From: Micromonospora sp. C31
Lineage (GTDB): Bacteria > Actinomycetota > Actinomycetes > Mycobacteriales > Micromonosporaceae
Direction of reading: 5' to 3'
DNA: 64,000 nt
NCBI RefSeq assembly: GCF_018070575.1
Contig: NZ_JAGPXN010000012.1
Span: 1-64,000, forward strand
The translations under genes and the position numbers were made by a program. Positions 62,489 to 64,000 of the stretch are shown piece after piece; position 1 is the stretch's first letter; each line of letters begins with the position of its first letter. The notes under the pieces are model-generated. The model had not been told where the DNA came from, searched no databases, and saw only the letters and a program-made list of their open reading frames with translations.

Positions 62489-63202
62489 TCAGACCAGGAG
62501 ACGCTCCCGCATCCTTGCGCCCAGGTTGATCGCGCCCACCGCCCGGGGGCCGTTCGGATCGTGCACGTCGAAGGCGTTGTTGCGGCGCATCAGCTCACGG
62601 ACCGGAGGTGGCAGCCGGGGCGGATCGTCCATGGTCGCGAGGATCTGCCCGGCGCTCGTGATCAGACGGTCGGCCAGGACCGCGGCGTCGGTGTCTATCC
62701 GTACCCGGCCGTACTCCCAACTGGCGGTGGTGAGGTCGAGCACCTCGAAGACGTGGGTCACCAGCGGGTTCGGGTCGGTCACCCGGTCGAGCCGGGACGC
62801 CTGGCTGCCGACCACCGCGACGGCGGCGGCCACCTGCGCGTACGGGTGGAAGCCGCACGGCAGGGTGAACAGCGGCCACCGCAGGGACGCGCCGGCCTCC
62901 GCCCACAGCGGCCGGTAGTTCCGGCGGTTCACCAGGAGCCGCCGGCCCGTGCGTCGGTGAACCTCGTGGGCCTGGGTCTGTAGGTCCGCGTGGGCCTCGT
63001 CGGCGACCTGGCTGACGATCCGGGCGGCCACCACCAGGCCGTCGTCGCCGTCCAGCATCTCGGTGACCGCACCGACCTGCTCGGAGAAGCGGAGCTGCGC
63101 GCGGGCGCCGTACCGGTGCTGGACCTCCCGTAGCAGCGCCTCCTGCCGCCCCGCATCGAGCTGGACCCGTCCGTCGCCCAGTAGCCGCTGGAGCCAACGC
63201 AT
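62489..63202 (-). CDS. Hypothetical protein
   Basis: 237 aa from the ATG at 63202, with GAGG four bases before; an upstream GTG extension lacks an RBS. No family recognised. No signal peptide or clear TM helix, though the middle is moderately hydrophobic (YAQVAAAVAVVGSQA). It has several Arg-rich helices (HEVHRRTGRRLLVNRRNYRP) and a C-terminal MRRNNAFDVHDPNGPRAVG. Codon usage is normal, so it is likely real. It is divergent from the SGNH hydrolase gene, with a 176-bp shared upstream region. Confidence 0.7.
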   Translation of the reverse strand: MRWLQRLLGDGRVQLDAGRQEALLREVQHRYGARAQLRFSEQVGAVTEMLDGDDGLVVAARIVSQVADEAHADLQTQAHEVHRRTGRRLLVNRRNYRPLWAEAGASLRWPLFTLPCGFHPYAQVAAAVAVVGSQASRLDRVTDPNPLVTHVFEVLDLTTASWEYGRVRIDTDAAVLADRLITSAGQILATMDDPPRLPPPVRELMRRNNAFDVHDPNGPRAVGAINLGARMRERLLV

Positions 63203-63314
63203 TTCGCCTCGTTTCAGCAGAGCCGTCCCGGACCGCGGCAATGCTAGTGCGTCAGGCTTCCCTCGTGCCGACGGGGTGGCTGACCGCGTCTACCGCGAAC
63301 AATCGCCATCGATA

Positions 63315-63343
63315 TTGACGTTCGACGACGGCACGGACAGAAT
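63315..63343 (+). promoter_or_regulatory. Predicted promoter of the SGNH hydrolase gene
   Basis: TTGACG (63315-63320), 17 bases, CAGAAT (63338-63343), 35 bp before the start codon. Confidence 0.45.
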
Positions 63344-63378
63344 CACGGCACCCATCATGATCCCCTCTGGGAGATGCC

Positions 63379-64000
63379 ATGACCCGTCCCCGCCTGCCGT
63401 TGCTCCGGGCGGCCAGCCGGCTCGCCGCGTTCGCCGCGGCCACCGCCGGTGTGCTGCTCGCCTTCGCCGTGCCGGCCAACGCCGCCGCACCCACCGGGCG
63501 CTACGTCGCGCTCGGTGACTCGTACACCTCCGCTCCGCTGGTCCCCACCCAGGTGGACCTGAACTGTCTGCGCTCCAACCGCAACTACCCGTCGCTGGTC
63601 GCCGCCTCCGCCGGCTCTTCGTCGTTCGCCGACGTGAGCTGCTCCGGCGCCACCACCGAGGACATCCTCGTCGGCGGCAGCGGCGCACTGGGCATCTCGC
63701 TGCCGCCGCAGCTCAGCGCCGTCACCTCGAACACGAGCCTGGTCACCGTGCAGATCGGCGGCAACGACATCGGCTTCTCCGGCATCATCAGCGACTGCGC
63801 GGAGGCGAGCCTCAGGAGCCCGCTCGGATCCCCGTGCAAGAACCGGTACACCGCCGGAGGCGTGGACCAGTTGCAGGCCAGGATCGCCGCCACCGCGCCG
63901 AAGGTGACCGCCGTGCTGCAGGCGGTCCGCCGGGCCGCCCCGGACGCGCGGGTCGTGGTGCTCGGGTACCCGGCGATCCTGCCCGACAGCGGCTACGGCT
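63379..64000 (+). CDS. Secreted SGNH/GDSL-family hydrolase, 5' part
   Basis: The first 207 codons are present; the gene runs off the right edge. ATG with GGGAG upstream. Signal peptide residues 1 to about 37 (basic start, long Ala/Leu core, PANAAA cleavage site). Block I is YVALGDSYTSAP with the nucleophilic Ser, the oxyanion Gly lies in CSGATTEDI, and block III is VQIGGNDIGFS with the Asn. The C-terminal Asp/His block lies outside the window. Such enzymes are extracellular lipases or esterases; with CxC-type spacing (DLNCLRSNRNYPS, SDVSC-like) a disulfide-stabilised actinomycete lipase is likely. Confidence 0.9.
   Translation, partial: MTRPRLPLLRAASRLAAFAAATAGVLLAFAVPANAAAPTGRYVALGDSYTSAPLVPTQVDLNCLRSNRNYPSLVAASAGSSSFADVSCSGATTEDILVGGSGALGISLPPQLSAVTSNTSLVTVQIGGNDIGFSGIISDCAEASLRSPLGSPCKNRYTAGGVDQLQARIAATAPKVTAVLQAVRRAAPDARVVVLGYPAILPDSGYG

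Overview
The window is very GC-rich actinobacterial DNA with almost purely G/C-ending codons, GTG starts, ATGA-coupled operons, T-less hairpin terminators and secreted ricin-repeat (CBM13) glycosidases. This suggests a Micromonosporaceae or Streptomyces-like filamentous actinomycete. The genus is an inference. I saw no rRNA, tRNA, insertion sequence or CRISPR array.

Region 1 (1-19842) is the end of a modular type I polyketide cluster. A truncated PKS (KS tail-AT-DH-KR-ACP) overlaps a two-module PKS (KS-AT-DH-KR-ACP, then KS-AT-DH-ER-KR-ACP) that has no terminal thioesterase. These are followed by a DHA2-type efflux pump, a type II thioesterase and a crotonyl-CoA carboxylase/reductase. The first AT carries the non-canonical motif CASH, and the CCR could supply its unusual alkylmalonyl extender. 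The KS of the second PKS contains a block of foreign codon usage whose last 239 bp are an exact copy of the window's first 239 bp.

Region 2 (20001-28810) holds secreted plant-polysaccharide enzymes: GH27 (-), GH62 (-) and GH43 (+), each with a CBM13 domain. The GH62 and GH43 CBM13 segments form a nearly identical 292-bp inverted repeat. A DHFR-like reductase, a MerR-type regulator and a hypothetical protein follow.

Region 3 (29056-47330) looks like a second, compact biosynthetic cluster. It encodes an acyl-AMP/CoA ligase, an MMPL exporter, an acyl-CoA-dehydrogenase/diiron-oxygenase fusion, a fatty acyl-AMP ligase (FAAL), a single PKS (ACP-KS-AT-DH-KR-ACP), two SRPBCC proteins, a thioester-reductase-like protein, a class III aminotransferase and a crotonase. 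The set fits an acyl chain that is activated by FAAL, loaded on the PKS's leading ACP, extended once, possibly reduced to an aldehyde, transaminated to an amine, oxidised by the fusion enzyme and exported by MMPL. I do not recognise this gene set as a known pathway.

Region 4 (47331-62337) is an L-arabinose system: araB, araD, a YtfQRT/YjfF-like four-gene ABC importer and araA in one operon, then a LacI-type regulator, a Tat-exported GH127 beta-L-arabinofuranosidase with tandem CBM13 repeats, and an AraC-type regulator. A shared operator (about ATGTTAGCGCTAACAT) lies upstream of GH62, GH43, araB (three copies) and GH127. In three cases it overlaps the predicted -10 box, which defines a probable arabinose regulon joining regions 2 and 4. 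The window ends with an unrecognised protein and the start of a secreted SGNH/GDSL hydrolase.
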